The notes: generated by a model not told the origin, from the letters alone. Counted from the first letter of the stretch, positions 1 to 11,235 are shown. The stretch is DNA of 64,000 bases from Perkinsus olseni (GCA_013115135.1 JABANP010000182.1:30041-94040); one strand, 5' to 3'. Numbers and translations: made by a program.

Positions 1-1883
1 CTGGCAGGCCTTAGCAGGGATGAGCCGTCCCGACCACCTCGCTTCAGGTTGGGAGATATTTACCCTGGACTACATAGCCACTCAGCCAATATCTGTGATA
101 CTCAACGACGGAGCGATGCAGCAGTACAGGCGGGTCTTCAGCATATCTTGGAGGTCGGTACGTGACCGCACCCGGAAGATTTTTTTCTGGAAACCTGGCA
201 CAGTGGCCGGACTAGTATCCTCGGAAATTCTCGGAAAAATTCTGCATTTTTGGAATATCCTTCGTTCAGGCTTCACAGGGCGGAGCGTCAATTATCATCT
301 GCTTGGGGCCAGCAAATGATCGCACATCGAACAGTACTGCGGGCTGTCCATCAGAAACGACAAAAGGGTGACACGGGAAGACACGCGTCGATTTTGACGT
401 GAATTTCTCCCGAGTGCAGGTTCATCCGCGTCACCGAACGACAGTGTTATTCATCTGCTGCAAACGTGTAACGCCCTGCGGCACGAAATGTGGCATCTGG
501 TGCAGCATCTGCGCTCCTTCTTCGCGTAGCAATCTTCGACATTTTTTGTCGCGGACGTTGGTCGAGCTTAGATTCAACGTTATTGACACTGCATGGCAGA
601 AGCTTCGAGACGCGCTGGACTCCCTTGCTAGTCAGCAGGAGGCAGACCTCGATCGAGTTCTACGATTGCACGAAGGTGACACTTGGAGCTGAATTTCGTG
701 GCGCGTGACGAATGCTAGTCTTATGATGTCCATTATTCGTCTTTTTGACAGGAATTTTCGTGGATTTTTCGGGAAAATTGTAAAAAGCCGTTCCGCCTCT
801 GATTTTTCTCAGAATACTTGTCACGGCTGGCTGCTGGACACTTCCTAAACCACAGTGCTGATACAGCCGCTGGGAAGAAACAGATGAAGGTGTTCGATGT
901 GTTGAACGAGCTGCTCAGCGGCATCTATCAGTACCGCTTCGCTCGAGCTGCTCTGCAGCAGCGTCACGCAATGGCAGGTTCACTACTCTGCAGGAGCGGA
1001 TATACGGCGACCTGTCCGGTGCGGCGTTGGGGTGTGAAGGAAGAGAAGACGAGTAGGTCGGAAGATGGCAACTGTTGCTGAGGCTAAGACAGGTCGTGGG
1101 CGTATTCTCTGGCGCGATCTCCTGTTCTCAGTGATAATCATATCGTCAACTCTGTCGACTTTGTAGTCTATTTATCAGCGCAGGGAATCATGCCCCTGAC
1201 TAAAGGTTGCGTCGCTTTCATTTCCTAAAACCTTCAATCTCTACGCCCATTTAGCCCGAAAAGTTAGTAAATTTGATACACTTCCGTGCTAGTCCTCCGT
1301 ACCCGTACTAGGTGGTCAGTTTGGAACGTCCTTCGTGCCGTACTTTCCTCGATCCCAGTACGGTTGCCCAGCTCTAAGGGAATGTGAGATACAGTCTGGT
1401 TTCCGTGCTTTGTAGAACGAAAACGACGTGGAAATAGGTGAAAGTGACAGTTCGATGATTCTGTCGAACTACGGTGTCTCCACGTAAAGCATCTATCACT
1501 AGAGCAATAAACTAGAAGGCCGACTTCGAACTCTGCGTAAAAATGAGAAATTCCGGAAAAATAGTTCTCGCTTAGAATTAGTTTCGTAGACTTCAAGATC
1601 ACAATTATTTATTTATTGTTTCATAATTCACCATTCGTAATATTCTCTTGCTGATGTTGAATACATTGAAAAGACTTGCTGCTCAGTTTCCGCATCACTT
1701 TTGTTGTTCTGTAGGATGCCGTTGATGGACGAGGCTACGGCGGTCGAGTTCAAGCGAGCCGTGACAGAACGCAGAGAGGAGTTCCTTGGCAACTTGCAGA
1801 AGTTCTGTGCGGGAGCCATGGCCATGAAAACGGAATTAAAGCATCTAGTCAACCGGATAGACTTCAACTGTTTCTACTATTGA
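1..1883 (+). CDS. gamma-tubulin complex component (Spc97/Spc98 family), C-terminal exons
   Basis: C-terminal part of a GCP-family protein that binds gamma-tubulin and nucleates microtubules; the 5' part lies outside the window. Exons that keep one reading frame: 1-153, 270-367, 420-525, 572-675, 813-1056 (end uncertain) and 1715-1883. Spliced motifs follow the family in order: WEIFTLDYIATQPIS, then YRRVFSISWRLHRAERQL, then LRHEMWHLVQHLRSFF, FNVIDTAWQKL, LRLHEEYLSRLAAGHFL, and the diagnostic ending HLVNRIDFNCFYY before the stop. Introns are 116, 52, 46, 137 and about 658 nt. The first donor reads GTCGGT, chosen because only it restores the family sequence. The subfamily (GCP2, GCP3 or other) cannot be settled from this part. 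Confidence 0.9.
1290..1376. repeat. dispersed GTACGG-rich repeat, copy 1
   Basis: About 87 bp containing TAGTCCTCCGTACCCGTAC and ending CGGTTGCCCAGCTCTA. It is nearly identical to 24819-24905 and lies in the last GCP intron, which suggests a mobile or amplified non-coding repeat. Confidence 0.8.
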
Positions 1884-2360
1884 ATGCATCAAGAGGGTTT
1901 CCTCGTCAATCTTTGTTGTTTCGTTTTTGCTAGTAAGTCCTTACAAAAACGAACGAGCAAACGAGGGTTTTAACACACCGACGGTCCATTAAACCTCCTC
2001 ACCTGAGCTCCGTTCAAGTGCTCCCTTCTGAGCTCAGCAAAAAATGTCCGATTCAGTAATGATTGTTTTCGATACTTCTCGAGTATTAAGTTCATTCTGT
2101 TCGCACTTGAACGGGCTTCCGCTCTGCGTGAGTCCGCAGCCCAACACCATTTCTGTCCGAGTTGACCTCCTACGGATGTGGACAGCTCGGGGTCTTGTGT
2201 AAGGATGGTTCTCGCTGTGCTGCACAGAGCATATCGATCCCGAGAGTGTGATGTCCACAGTGGGATGCGAAGTGGACAGTTCGGACTGACTACAAAGCTC
2301 TAGATCAAAACTTATGCCGGTGCCACGAAACTGACTCTTCAGATTGCGCGTACTGTACGC

Positions 2361-2651
2361 ATGCACGCGAGTGCAAAGGCGGATAAGAGAGCAGACGCAA
2401 GAAGCCAATCTAAGATTAGAGGTCCGAGGCGCCGTGGAGAGAGTTGTGGCGATAGCCCAATAGATGAGGAGTTGCGAACTAGTGAATAGCTTACTGTGTC
2501 TCACTATAACTCAGTACGGTGTCGCTATTTGAGACGGGGCTCAAAGAAAGGTAACATTGGACTAGATGGAAGCTAAGTAATAATGTGATTTACAGCGTAC
2601 TGAGCTAAGCTAAGCTTAGTGTAGCACGTATACTCATGCACGCGAGTGCAA
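2361..2651 (-). repeat. two inverted copies of the upstream box
   Basis: ATGCACGCGAGTGCAA at 2361-2376 and ACTCATGCACGCGAGTGCAA at 2632-2651 are reverse-strand versions of the box at 3026, 5473 and 5913. Confidence 0.75.
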
Positions 2652-3025
2652 GCGCAGAATAAGGTAAGCGGATTATCTGATACTAATGGTACGTAGTAGC
2701 AGCAAGCGACTAAGAGCTGAGTAGTACCGAACTTGGCTGTAGCTGTTACACAGCGTATACTATAGTCGTCACTATGCTGTCACTAAAGTGCACATCCTCA
2801 CAGGGTGACGCGAACCCCCGGAGTTCGACGCTGACATCTTGTAATCCATCGTGTCACCCAATCGATTTCCGCAGCGCTTTGCAGTTCCAAGTTAGGACTG
2901 GCCCTAGTGATATCTTTATACTATGGAACAGCTACCGACTGGCCTGGTACTAATCAACCGGCGTATGATCCCTGTGGCATCGTTAGCCCCGCCTTCGCTG
3001 CTTGAAATGCGGCTTCCTCCCGCGC

Positions 3026-3075
3026 ATTGCACTCGCGTGCATGATTATACGTGCCACGTTACGCTACAGATCAAG
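3026..3075 (+). promoter_or_regulatory. upstream box before Cys-rich gene 1
   Basis: ATTGCACTCGCGTGCATGA followed by a TATACGTGC block and CTACAGATCAAGCT-like text, about 190 bp upstream of the ATG at 3216. The core TGCACTCGCGTGCA is almost palindromic. The same block lies about 230 bp upstream of the paralogue at 6146, so it may be a promoter element or part of a duplicated 5' flank. Confidence 0.55.
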
Positions 3076-3215
3076 CTATGGATCAATGGTGCTTTTGCTT
3101 CTCTCTGAGCCCAGTCTGAAAAAGCTACACTGTACTGAGTTATGGGATACTGGCTTCGCCACGCGCCGAGTTCACCTCTATCAAACACTCTCCTCAGCAA
3201 CTTCTACTAAAGCGT

Positions 3216-3437
3216 ATGAGCCCCTTCACAACAGTACTCTACTTTTTCAGCTTTCACGTGGGTCTTGGTATTGAGGACGGCAAGCGACGGGTGCTATTCC
3301 ATGGGCCTTGTGCTACCGCTGCCCTACAACTTGGCTGTTATCCTGCTGACAGGGCAAGCTGTAATCTTAAAGCCAAGAGGTGTCAAATGGCAAAGGGATA
3401 CTCTTGCCCTGGTATTGAGAACCATCCGTGCAAGTAG
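3216..3437 (+). CDS. small Cys-rich secreted-type protein, copy 1
   Basis: 73 codons. The C-terminal half matches the protein at 6146: shared HGxCAT, LGC, CNLxAxRCQMAxGY, SCP and PC blocks with six aligned cysteines. The N terminus is hydrophobic (VLYFFSFHVGLG) but a weaker signal peptide than in the paralogue. A stretch at about 3238-3262 ending TTTTTCAG could be an acceptor, so the first exon may lie upstream. The function is unknown; the fold is probably disulphide-stabilised and extracellular. Confidence 0.6.
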   Translation: MSPFTTVLYFFSFHVGLGIEDGKRRVLFHGPCATAALQLGCYPADRASCNLKAKRCQMAKGYSCPGIENHPCK

Positions 3438-4275
3438 AGAACCAGAGAGGTGTCACGATGTCTCTCGCCGTGAAACCCCGCGAAGAGTCTCCAGCTGCCA
3501 GTAGAGGTTTGTCTCTCGCGCTTCTTACCAGTCTTGATCTGCAATTGTTACCTTTTCATACCAACAGTTTTGAGGCCTCTTGTTCGACCTTCTGCTTGGC
3601 AGCATCTGCCATCACAGATCGCCGACAGGCTGGCCGCCTCGTCAGCTAATAGACGAGCAATCCATTGCCATCGGCAACGGTTCTCTAATTGTATTGTCGT
3701 GTTCCGTCCAGTGCCAGGAAGCCAAACAACATAAATCATCTACACCTTTCGAACATCTAGTTCGCGAATGGAACCATCAAATTTATAAATTCGCAAATTA
3801 TATGCAGTCGTCGTAGTAGCTATCTAGTCGTGGCACCATCACATGCACTAAAGAATATCATAATATGATGACTATATTCGGGCAGAAATACTGAACTACG
3901 AATTAACTACAATCGGTGGACCGGAATCGAGCCGCGATGGTGTCGCGAGCGATCTAGCAGGCCTGCTCTCTGGCTCACCTATTGCTTGCGCTTCCGTCCA
4001 CGAGCTGAGATGAGATACCTCACGTCGTGAGGTATCCTTAATGAAAACGGTGTATCCAATTACCCAGAGTTCCCCGGTGTGATCCAAGCCTCCGATCACT
4101 CGACGTCTCCTAGCACCACCTCCTGTATCGCACGATTCTATCAAGTGTGATCTTGTACGCATCTTGCTTTTTCGAGCAACCCTGATTTTCCGAACGAAGG
4201 GAGGCGCTAATCGGCTCTTACATTCATCCCAACATAGGTTTTCCGTATTTCCATGACATGAGGGTTACACTGTCA
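3438..4275. other. intergenic, no supported gene
   Basis: Only short open frames without recognisable domains. It contains the probable 3' flank of the Cys-rich gene and the 5' flank of the GNAT-like gene. An imperfect palindrome lies near 4015-4040 (ACCTCACGTCGTGAGGT). Confidence 0.5.
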
Positions 4276-5155
4276 ATGAGCGTTCGGTGGCTCCTCTGCA
4301 TAGGACTGCGTCCGTGGACGGTGCCTGCTATGACGACGCTTCCAGAACGGTAGAGCAAATCCCTCGGCTTCAACGTCTCCCAGCTAGAATATCGCTGTGA
4401 ACTCCCGTCTGAAGGCTCGAAGATGGACGATTCAGCAGACTTTCTCGCTGTTCTTGATAACGCTGAAGAGGGGGAGGTATGGTATCGAATAAAGCTCTCT
4501 TTTCTTACATAGCACGATCGTCTAGCTAGCGATTCTGAGTTCATGTCAGACTGTGGTTGGGTCCGTCGAGTTCGGTCTAGTGAGTGAGCCGAGGTATGGC
4601 AAGTGGGTCTATATCAATGGAGTTAATGTGAAAGACGCCTGGCAAAAAAAGGGAGTGGCAGCAGCGATGCTCACACGGCTGCTTGCATACGTAAGGCCAT
4701 GTTAGTCCTCCCCACACCTCAAGATTTTCAGATCAAATTGGGATGGCCCGGAGTCACTGGCGCGTATTTACTGGTGGGATCCTCGGAAAAATTTGTAAGG
4801 AGTCTCTATGAGAAGTTAGGCTTCGTTAAAAAGGGTGAGCAATCAAACTTTCTTTCGTGGACCGTTTGTTACTCATTATGCGCCGATCGTCTCGTTTATG
4901 CGTGCATAGCTGAATCTCCTCATGAGGAAGAGAGACTTTACGCTCCCTCCCGTTTTGCGGTGGATTCCGCAACGTAAAAGCAACCCCGCTTTAGGTAAAC
5001 CGTTCTCGTACGACGGTTACGTCTACCGCTTCAGCTCGTCGCACGCAGAGGCTCTGCCCATAGACCTGCCCTTGATTGATATGCAACTGCCTTTCACCAA
5101 TGATCCTCAAGATGCAGTCGTTCTTGCGGAGCTGTTCTCGCCCACAACTAAGTGA
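4276..5155 (+). CDS. GNAT-like protein, copy 1 (multi-exon model)
   Basis: Paralogue of the gene at 16604. Exons that keep frame: 4276-4320, 4354-4476, 4550-4690, 4732-4867, 4995-5155, giving about 201 residues. The central three are supported by alignment: SQLEYRCELP vs SQLQYRCSLP; VVGSVEFGLVS vs VLGVIEYALLS; WVYINGVNVKDAW vs WVYVEGVKVKDAEW; LLAY then the same intron position. QKKGVAAAML resembles GNAT motif A (Q/RxxGxG/A) and LYEKLGFVKKGE motif B, so an N-acyltransferase fold is likely. The first exon (MSVRWLLCIGL, signal-like) and its 33-nt intron are tentative; other introns are 73, 41 and 127 nt. Confidence 0.65.
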
Positions 5156-5472
5156 AGGCATCTGAGTCCGGCCTTGATGAAAAGCAAATCGCTCAGTCGT
5201 TGTTGTTCTTCCTGTTGCCGCCGACCGAACACACTGCGCATCTTTTGTTGCAGTCTCGACGGTTGGGTATCGTTGGACGCTCCATCCTTCCTTTCTCCTA
5301 TTCATCATTCTATCGCAGCGCCCCTGCGGGAAGTACACACGCGCGGAGTCGGTTCCTGCTCTCAGACTACTGTCGCTACGACAACCTCCACTCCTACTGC
5401 GCATGCTTGTGCACTACAGTGACCACCATCTCTGCTGCTTAGTTACTACCAGTATCTCGTGTCATTTCGCTC

Positions 5473-5525
5473 ATTGCATTCGCGTGCATGAGTGTACGTG
5501 CTAGATTTAGCTACAGATCAAGCTT
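5473..5525 (+). promoter_or_regulatory. upstream box, orphan copy
   Basis: ATTGCATTCGCGTGCATGA then GTGTACGTGCTAG and CTACAGATCAAGCT. Same orientation as the copies at 3026 and 5913 but with no Cys-rich gene directly after it. Confidence 0.5.
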
Positions 5526-5912
5526 TGGATCACATCGTCGCTTAGACCCCCCTCAAGAGCAGTTTCGCCTTTCTTTGAGCTTGCGACACTTCACTGAGAT
5601 ACACTGCACTTGGTCCTATTTGAGCATCTAGGCTCTTCCTGCGCCATGTTTCCACCGCCATTAGTATGCGTTCAACACCACGATATAGATCACGTTTTAG
5701 ACCATCCTTCCATCTCCAACTTTTCCAACTTTTTCGGCGCGTCTCACTCATCCTTGTGCACTGTAGTGACAACCTAGTGACGACTTCACGCTATGCAGCA
5801 GCTGCCACCCGGTTCAGTAGTACTCAGTTATTGGACTGAGTTATCGCTGCAATTACCTCAACTGCGACTGGGTATCATTAGTCTCAGACAACCGTTCGAC
5901 CTCATTATGCGC

Positions 5913-5965
5913 ATTGCACTCGCGTGCATGAGTATACGTGCTACAGTGAGCTACAGATCACGCTG
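5913..5965 (+). promoter_or_regulatory. upstream box before Cys-rich gene 2
   Basis: ATTGCACTCGCGTGCATGA then GTATACGTGCTACAG and CTACAGATCA, about 230 bp upstream of the ATG at 6146. Closest in sequence to the copy at 3026. Confidence 0.55.
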
Positions 5966-6145
5966 TAGATTACACTTTCGCTTAGATCCCGTCAGATCGG
6001 GTTTTTACCGTCCTTCGAGCCTCGTTTCGACCGGCCACACTGTCCTGAGTCAGGACTCCTGACTTATAGTGCACTTGCAGGGGCTGTGCACACGAAGACA
6101 TTAATCACCACAATTTGCAGTAAATCGTTACCCCCACCATAACCC

Positions 6146-6385
6146 ATGAGCCTCCTCACTTCACTAACCTGCCTTGCGGTTTTCCTTGTGGTGCATATCG
6201 CGGTGGCCTACCATGGGCAATGTGCTACTTTTGCCCGACACCTGGGATGTGGTGACTGGGACAAGGCAACCTGCAACCTCAGAGCCCAGCGCTGTCAAAT
6301 GGCGAGGGGTTACGAAAATTCTTGTCCTGACCTTCACCGTTTCCCCTGTAATTGTGAACGCGAACTTCGTGGTGTGGACTGTTGA
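6146..6385 (+). CDS. small Cys-rich secreted protein, copy 2
   Basis: 79 residues in one exon with a clear signal peptide (LTCLAVFLVVHIAVA) and a probable cut before YHGQC. The mature part has eight cysteines: HGQC, LGC, TC, RC, SC, PC, NC, DC. The first six align with the copy at 3216, sharing CNLxAxRCQMAxGY. The family is unknown to me; a small disulphide-rich extracellular peptide is the safest reading. The ATG at 6146 is chosen because the hydrophobic core follows at once and an upstream box lies about 230 bp before it. Confidence 0.75.
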   Translation: MSLLTSLTCLAVFLVVHIAVAYHGQCATFARHLGCGDWDKATCNLRAQRCQMARGYENSCPDLHRFPCNCERELRGVDC

Positions 6386-7249
6386 TCTCCTTCTCTCTTG
6401 GCTCACCCTATTTCCATATCATCGGCTATCATGTCTCTAGTCTGCTGCAACGTCACTGCTGGCTGCTGTGCCGATGTCAACTGTATGTCCGTCTTGTAGA
6501 GCCGATTGCCATTAGACCGTCAACTTTGGTTTGACGATGTATGCCAAGAAGAATGATCTTCGGTCAGGACCTCCGTCGGATCACCTTGCGCCCTTGGACC
6601 CTGGAAGAGTTCTACAAGCAGAGCTGGATCTGCGCGTTTTCCGGGCAACCGCGTCTGAAATACGAAGTGCCAGAAGAGTTACGCCGTAGCAGAAGTCGTA
6701 GTGTGGTCCTCTAACGACCGGGTCGACCGTTCCACCGAAGCGGCGAACACCCCTACGCAGTCTTTCTTGAACCCCAGATCGCAGTGGAATATTGGAATTC
6801 CGTCCTTTGTAGTAGGACCGTGTCGCTACGCCCCCCTCCCACCGTTGTGAGGTAGACTGACTAGCCACATCAGCTGCAGCTTGCAATCGCGCCGAGGCGT
6901 CGGGTGGCCTTATTCAGTAGGAGGTCTCTACTTGGCCTCTCCAGGCATCATAACTTGAGATGCAGAGTGTGCTTGCTCACTCACAGACTTCTACGCCTAC
7001 GACGTCTATCCCTATTTCCTGCAGTTGCACGAAGCTCTCCCGACATGCAGTATGACTGAACTGCCAACTGTTTCGGCGGCCTCACGGCCATTGTAGCGCG
7101 TGGATTTTTTTTCATTGGAGCGGGATACCGCTGGCTCCCAGGGAGAAGCAAGGATTAAGGACAACCGGCAGCCGTAACAGTAGGAAAGGGGGACCGGTGT
7201 CGCGCAGGAGGCCGACGGCAGGAAACTTTCCTGAGGGAAGCGTGGTGCG
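6386..7249. other. intergenic / possible 5' part of the retrotransposon
   Basis: No supported gene. The last 200 bases or so resemble the retrotransposon in GC-rich composition and may be its untranslated leader, but I cannot place the element's left end: no terminal repeat partner was recognised. Confidence 0.4.
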
Positions 7250-7255
7250 CTAGTG

Positions 7256-7263
7256 TATAAATA
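7256..7263 (+). promoter_or_regulatory. TATA-like box of the retrotransposon
   Basis: TATAAATA lies 47 bases before the gag ATG at 7310, in otherwise GC-rich sequence. Positional evidence only. Confidence 0.4.
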
Positions 7264-7309
7264 ATCAGTACACTGAGTCAGGGCGTTACCGTAAGGCTCC
7301 TACACCAGC

Positions 7310-8644
7310 ATGGCTAACCAGGAAGCCACCTTCTCCGCCGCCGGCTCGGAGACCCAGCAGCAAGCGTTACCTAGCTCAGCACCCACACCGACAACCATCA
7401 CCCTGGCGAGTCCAGAGGACGAGGTCAAGGCGGTTATGAGCAACCTCGGTTTCCTCAGCGGTGCGAAGCTAACCGAAGACCTCGCAGGTGTTGACGGCGA
7501 GATGCTACTACAGATGACGACCCCGGCAACGTGCAAGGAACTACTGCCGAGCATAAACCCCCGACAGTCAGTCCTCCTCGCGGCGAAGATCAGGGCCTGG
7601 GCAACCGGGCGCACGGCTGCAGCCCACGCTGAAGCCGTCAGAAGCGCGCCTAGAAGCCCACAACAGACCAACGAGGGGAGGGGAAGGCCCCTCGCCATAG
7701 ACGACACACGCAGATCTAGATCGCGGTCAAGGACACCTCGCAGGAACCAGCCAAGCTCGGGATCAGCTGACCACACTGGCACTGGCCAGTCCATGCTACG
7801 GAATTTCGTCGCCCAGATCCTCACGGCCGGCGAAGACGAGGATAATGAGCAGGCAGATGAACAGATCGCCAACAAGCTAGAGGAGTTGAAGCAGATCGCT
7901 GGCCCCATCAACCCCGAGTCGCTCCCCCCTAAGCAGGTCATGAAGCGCATACTCAGCCTCAAAAGGAAAGGTAAGGGTGGGGCCCCACCGGAGTACGTCG
8001 AACTCAAAAAATTCCTCCCGGCGGTTGCCGGCCCGGCTGGCGGCCAAGATCAGGGTGCCATCAACTCTATGTCCATGATGGCAATGGGACTGGCTTATGT
8101 TCTGAGCGGACACTGGAACCTGGGGAACATGCTCACATATGTCGGTACGGTCACAAAGATCGCCGCGTGTGACGGCTGGCAAACCGCCATCAACTATGAC
8201 ACGATGGCACGTAAGAGATGGGCAGCACAAGTGCTGACGGATGACAGGCGACAGGCCACCCTGGATGGCTTTCTAGACCTACACGTCCTGGACCAGGCGA
8301 GAACATTGGTGAGAAGGCAAACCCTGCACCAAGCGGGGCAACCAAACACGAGGGCTACCCAGGGATGGCGGCAGGTAGCCATGAGAGAGGGACTTTGCCT
8401 AGGATTCAGCCGAGAAGGCCCTAGGGGTTGCCCCAAAGGAAATGGAACCTGCAGGTATCACCATAGGTGTGGTCTATGCAGGTCCCAATATCACGGGACG
8501 GCCCAGCATAAAACACAGCAGCCCCATGACCAGGGAAGGACCACGGCGGCGGGGTCGGGTACGTCAAGCCAAGGAGACCATCAAAGGCGTCAGCAAGCTC
8601 AAAACGCAGGAGGCAAGCCCGGCAATCAGCAGTCCAAGCATTGA
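7310..8644 (+). CDS. gag: retrotransposon gag-like protein
   Basis: 444 residues, intact. Low-complexity N terminus, then a compact domain at about 35-100 with DEVKAVMSNLGFLSG and DGEMLLQM, resembling a SAM-like helical domain; the same block recurs in the minus-strand fragment at 40344-40593. A basic Arg/Ser tract (RRSRSRSRTPRR) lies near 135. The C-terminal quarter has a Cys/His knuckle (GCPKGNGTCRYHHRCGLC with a later His) of the type seen in DIRS-group gag proteins, followed by a Gln-rich tail. It presumably packages the element RNA. The stop is 30 bases before the RT frame. Confidence 0.85.
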   Translation: MANQEATFSAAGSETQQQALPSSAPTPTTITLASPEDEVKAVMSNLGFLSGAKLTEDLAGVDGEMLLQMTTPATCKELLPSINPRQSVLLAAKIRAWATGRTAAAHAEAVRSAPRSPQQTNEGRGRPLAIDDTRRSRSRSRTPRRNQPSSGSADHTGTGQSMLRNFVAQILTAGEDEDNEQADEQIANKLEELKQIAGPINPESLPPKQVMKRILSLKRKGKGGAPPEYVELKKFLPAVAGPAGGQDQGAINSMSMMAMGLAYVLSGHWNLGNMLTYVGTVTKIAACDGWQTAINYDTMARKRWAAQVLTDDRRQATLDGFLDLHVLDQARTLVRRQTLHQAGQPNTRATQGWRQVAMREGLCLGFSREGPRGCPKGNGTCRYHHRCGLCRSQYHGTAQHKTQQPHDQGRTTAAGSGTSSQGDHQRRQQAQNAGGKPGNQQSKH

Positions 8645-8674
8645 CGGTTATGCGGGGGCCCCGCCGACTACAAA

Positions 8675-10900
8675 ATGTTCGACCCTGGAGGCGCTAACTC
8701 GCCTCCAAGCGAGAGGCTAGCACAGATCGAGCAACACATACATAACGCCCGAGCACAGGGCCGGCCGACCTTGGGAGTGAAGAAGGACCATGCAGAAGTC
8801 TCCGAACTACTCCTAAGCATAGCCAAAGAGGAGGCTACCATCACCGCCAAGCGCGAGCACGCCATGAGGCAGTGGGAGAGGAGGGCGCGGGACCCTGAGG
8901 TCCAGACCCGAAACGAGCAGATCATCGCGGGAGCTGCGCCAGAGGTGAAGCACGCAATACAACATATGAACCTGGCCCTACTCGACGAGATGCTCAAGCA
9001 CTGCAACCACGAAGACACAACACTGGTGGCAGAAATAACGGCAGGGTTCAGGCTGACAGGGCGGCTGACCAGCAATGGTGTGTACAGGCCGAGGCAAGAC
9101 CCACGAGGCAGACACCTCGACAAGGAACAAGCACTCGACGAAGCACCCAAGAGAAGAGAGGAGCTCGACAAGCTGGCGAGGGCTTGCGATGGCCCATATG
9201 CAGAAACGCTGTGGGACCAGGCACAACAAGACGCGCTCGACCACAAGCTGCTCGGCCCGCTCGACGAGCAGGCAATGGCTCTAAAGTTTGGAGACAGGTG
9301 GCTGTACAGCCACCGATTCCCTAAACCAGAAGCGACAAAAACCAGAGCCATCGACGACCTGTCTCAATCACAGGTCAACGACATGTGTGTTATCGATGAG
9401 CATCTCTATCTCGACGACATCGACAGCCTAGTCAACACAGCACAAGCCGCGTATCGGGCTGATGCGGCGTACAATGTCAAGAACCGCCAATACCTCCTGT
9501 GGCGCGGGGACCATAAGGATGCGTACAGGCAGTTCCCGATATCACCAACGGACCACTCAGTGGCGTCGATAAGGCTACCAGTCCCACGGGAAAAGAGGGG
9601 GCCCACATGGCCGCATTCGTCCGGCTACTATGTCCATCTCCGACTCCCGTTTGGGGCCCGGGGGTCGATGCTACACTACAGTAGGGTGAGCCGCGCAGTC
9701 TGCGCCATACTGAGACGGTTGCTCTGTGGGTACCATTACTAGCGTATGTCGATGATTATTATGCAATATGCCCAGAAGAGCAAGCTAGTCACTGCCATGC
9801 TTTATTCCAGCGGGTCAATAGAGCACTGGGATTTCAGATAAAGGAGGAAAAGACAATGCTCCCCGCTGTGGAAGGCAAGCTGCTCGGCATAAAGCTCACA
9901 ATCAGCCCTTCGGCCATCACCATGGACGTTGACGAGCAGCGCCGCCAAAAGCTGCAAGAACAACTACGCGTGGTCCGGCAAAATAAACGCCTCAGCCCGA
10001 CACTTGCGGGCAAGCTGGCTGGCAAACTCGGTTTCGCCGGGACCGCCTTCTGGGGGAAAAATGGGCGCGCTTTCCTACGGGCGCTGTACAATCGTGCGGC
10101 ACGAGGAAGATATCAGAGCGGGTTCGATGAAAAGCACGAGATCGCGCGAGCCCTGGATTGGTTCCAGTGGGCACTTGTGCACTGCCCACGGCGGCGCATC
10201 CCGCTGGGACAACAGCAGCAGGCCTCCACTATTTACACCGACGCCGAGTTCAGCGTCAACCAGCAGGGTGCGATGACAGGCCGCATCGGCAGCGTCATAC
10301 TACTACCTAATAACGCCACCAGATTTGTTGAGCTGGCAAGTGCCTACCGAGCTGTTCACGAAGCTCGAACCCCGTGAAACGCAGATCACGCCACTGGAAG
10401 TACTGGCGGTGCCGTTCAGCCTCCATCACTGGCTCGCGGATAAGAAGGCGCTCGGAGAGGCGCACAAGAACCCGGAGGGCATCATCGTCACAGTCTACAT
10501 TGACTCAACAGCGGCACAATTCTGCATCAGGAAGGGATCCAGCCGACAAGATGACATGAATGCCCTTGCGGCAGAGACATGGAAGATGTCAGCGGCCAAC
10601 AACATAACACTCTGGACGGAGCACGTCTCGTCAGAAGAGAACGGGGCCGACCTCCCTAGCCGCAACATGATAACAGCATGCGAGGCGATGGGATGGCAGG
10701 CGTCCCCGGTGCAATATGATGTTCCCTGGCGCAAATGGCTTGCGGCAGTGGAAGCACCAATCGAGGGGGATTACAAGAGGGCCACTAGGCGGAGGGCCCT
10801 ACACCAACCTGTAATATTACTAGGTAGAGAATCAGCCAGACACCCAGGTAGCAGTAAACCGTGCACCGAGGTTGACCAACACAGACCCGTAGATACATAG
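8675..10900 (+). pseudogene. reverse transcriptase / RNase H, two frameshifts
   Basis: Frame 2 (8675-9742) holds early RT motifs: TRAIDDLSQS, the motif A region DHKDAYRQFPIS, and motif B LPFGARGSM. The catalytic YVDD (motif C, 9745-9756) is in frame 1, so the frame changes near 9715; frame 1 then runs to about 10377 with the thumb and the RNase H start IYTDAEFS. Frame 2 resumes near 10325 with VYIDSTAAQF, NALAAETW and SSEENGADLPSR of RNase H. All motifs are present in order, so the element is recent. The shifts could be mutations, consensus errors or programmed frameshifting; I saw no obvious slippery site. Confidence 0.85.
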
Positions 10901-11235
10901 AAACTCTAAAGGGAAGCACCACGGGCAAAAGAGCCCGGCGTGCGTCTTGCAAGATGCAGGGGATAGATGGAGCAAGGCGTGGGAATACCACGGACGCTGC
11001 GGAAGCGCGGGTGACCCATCGGGTCGAAATGGATGCGGGACACCGCCATTACTTCAGGCAAGGAGCGTACTAGGCACTACTCGCGGAAGCGACGGAGCGG
11101 GAATCCGCTTGGACCATTGGCCACGGACGGCCCGAGCAGGGCAGCAAGCGCGGTAGGCATGGGAGGTCCAGAAAGGCAAGGGGGTAGTGGAACCTCCCAC
11201 GGTGCCTCTCGCGGGTGATACTAGGCGCCCTATGA
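10901..11235. other. spacer between RNase H and recombinase frames
   Basis: About 335 bases without a supported frame. In DIRS elements an internal complementary region can lie near here; I could not match it to either end. Confidence 0.35.

Larger units (their letters stand above)
1884..3215. other. intergenic region, no supported gene
   Basis: I see no family match or plausible spliced gene. A 156-codon minus-strand open frame (2034-2504) has no recognisable features. Two reverse-oriented copies of the box found upstream of the Cys-rich genes lie at 2361-2376 and 2632-2651. Confidence 0.5.
5156..6145. other. intergenic, two copies of the upstream box
   Basis: No supported gene. It carries two further copies of the upstream block (5473 and 5913) in the same orientation as the downstream Cys-rich gene, with shared flanks (CTACAGATCA, then a TTCGAGCC-like stretch). 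This suggests local duplication of a 5' region, with the first copy having lost its gene. Confidence 0.55.

Noticed and set aside
2034..2504. 156-codon minus-strand open frame
   Set aside because: No domain, no signal peptide, no paralogue; it overlaps the repeated upstream box.
7300..8007. 235-codon minus-strand open frame
   Set aside because: It mirrors the gag frame on the other strand in GC-rich sequence; gag has a zinc knuckle and a paralogous fragment, the minus frame has no motifs.
8668..9351. 227-codon minus-strand open frame
   Set aside because: Antisense shadow of the reverse transcriptase frame.
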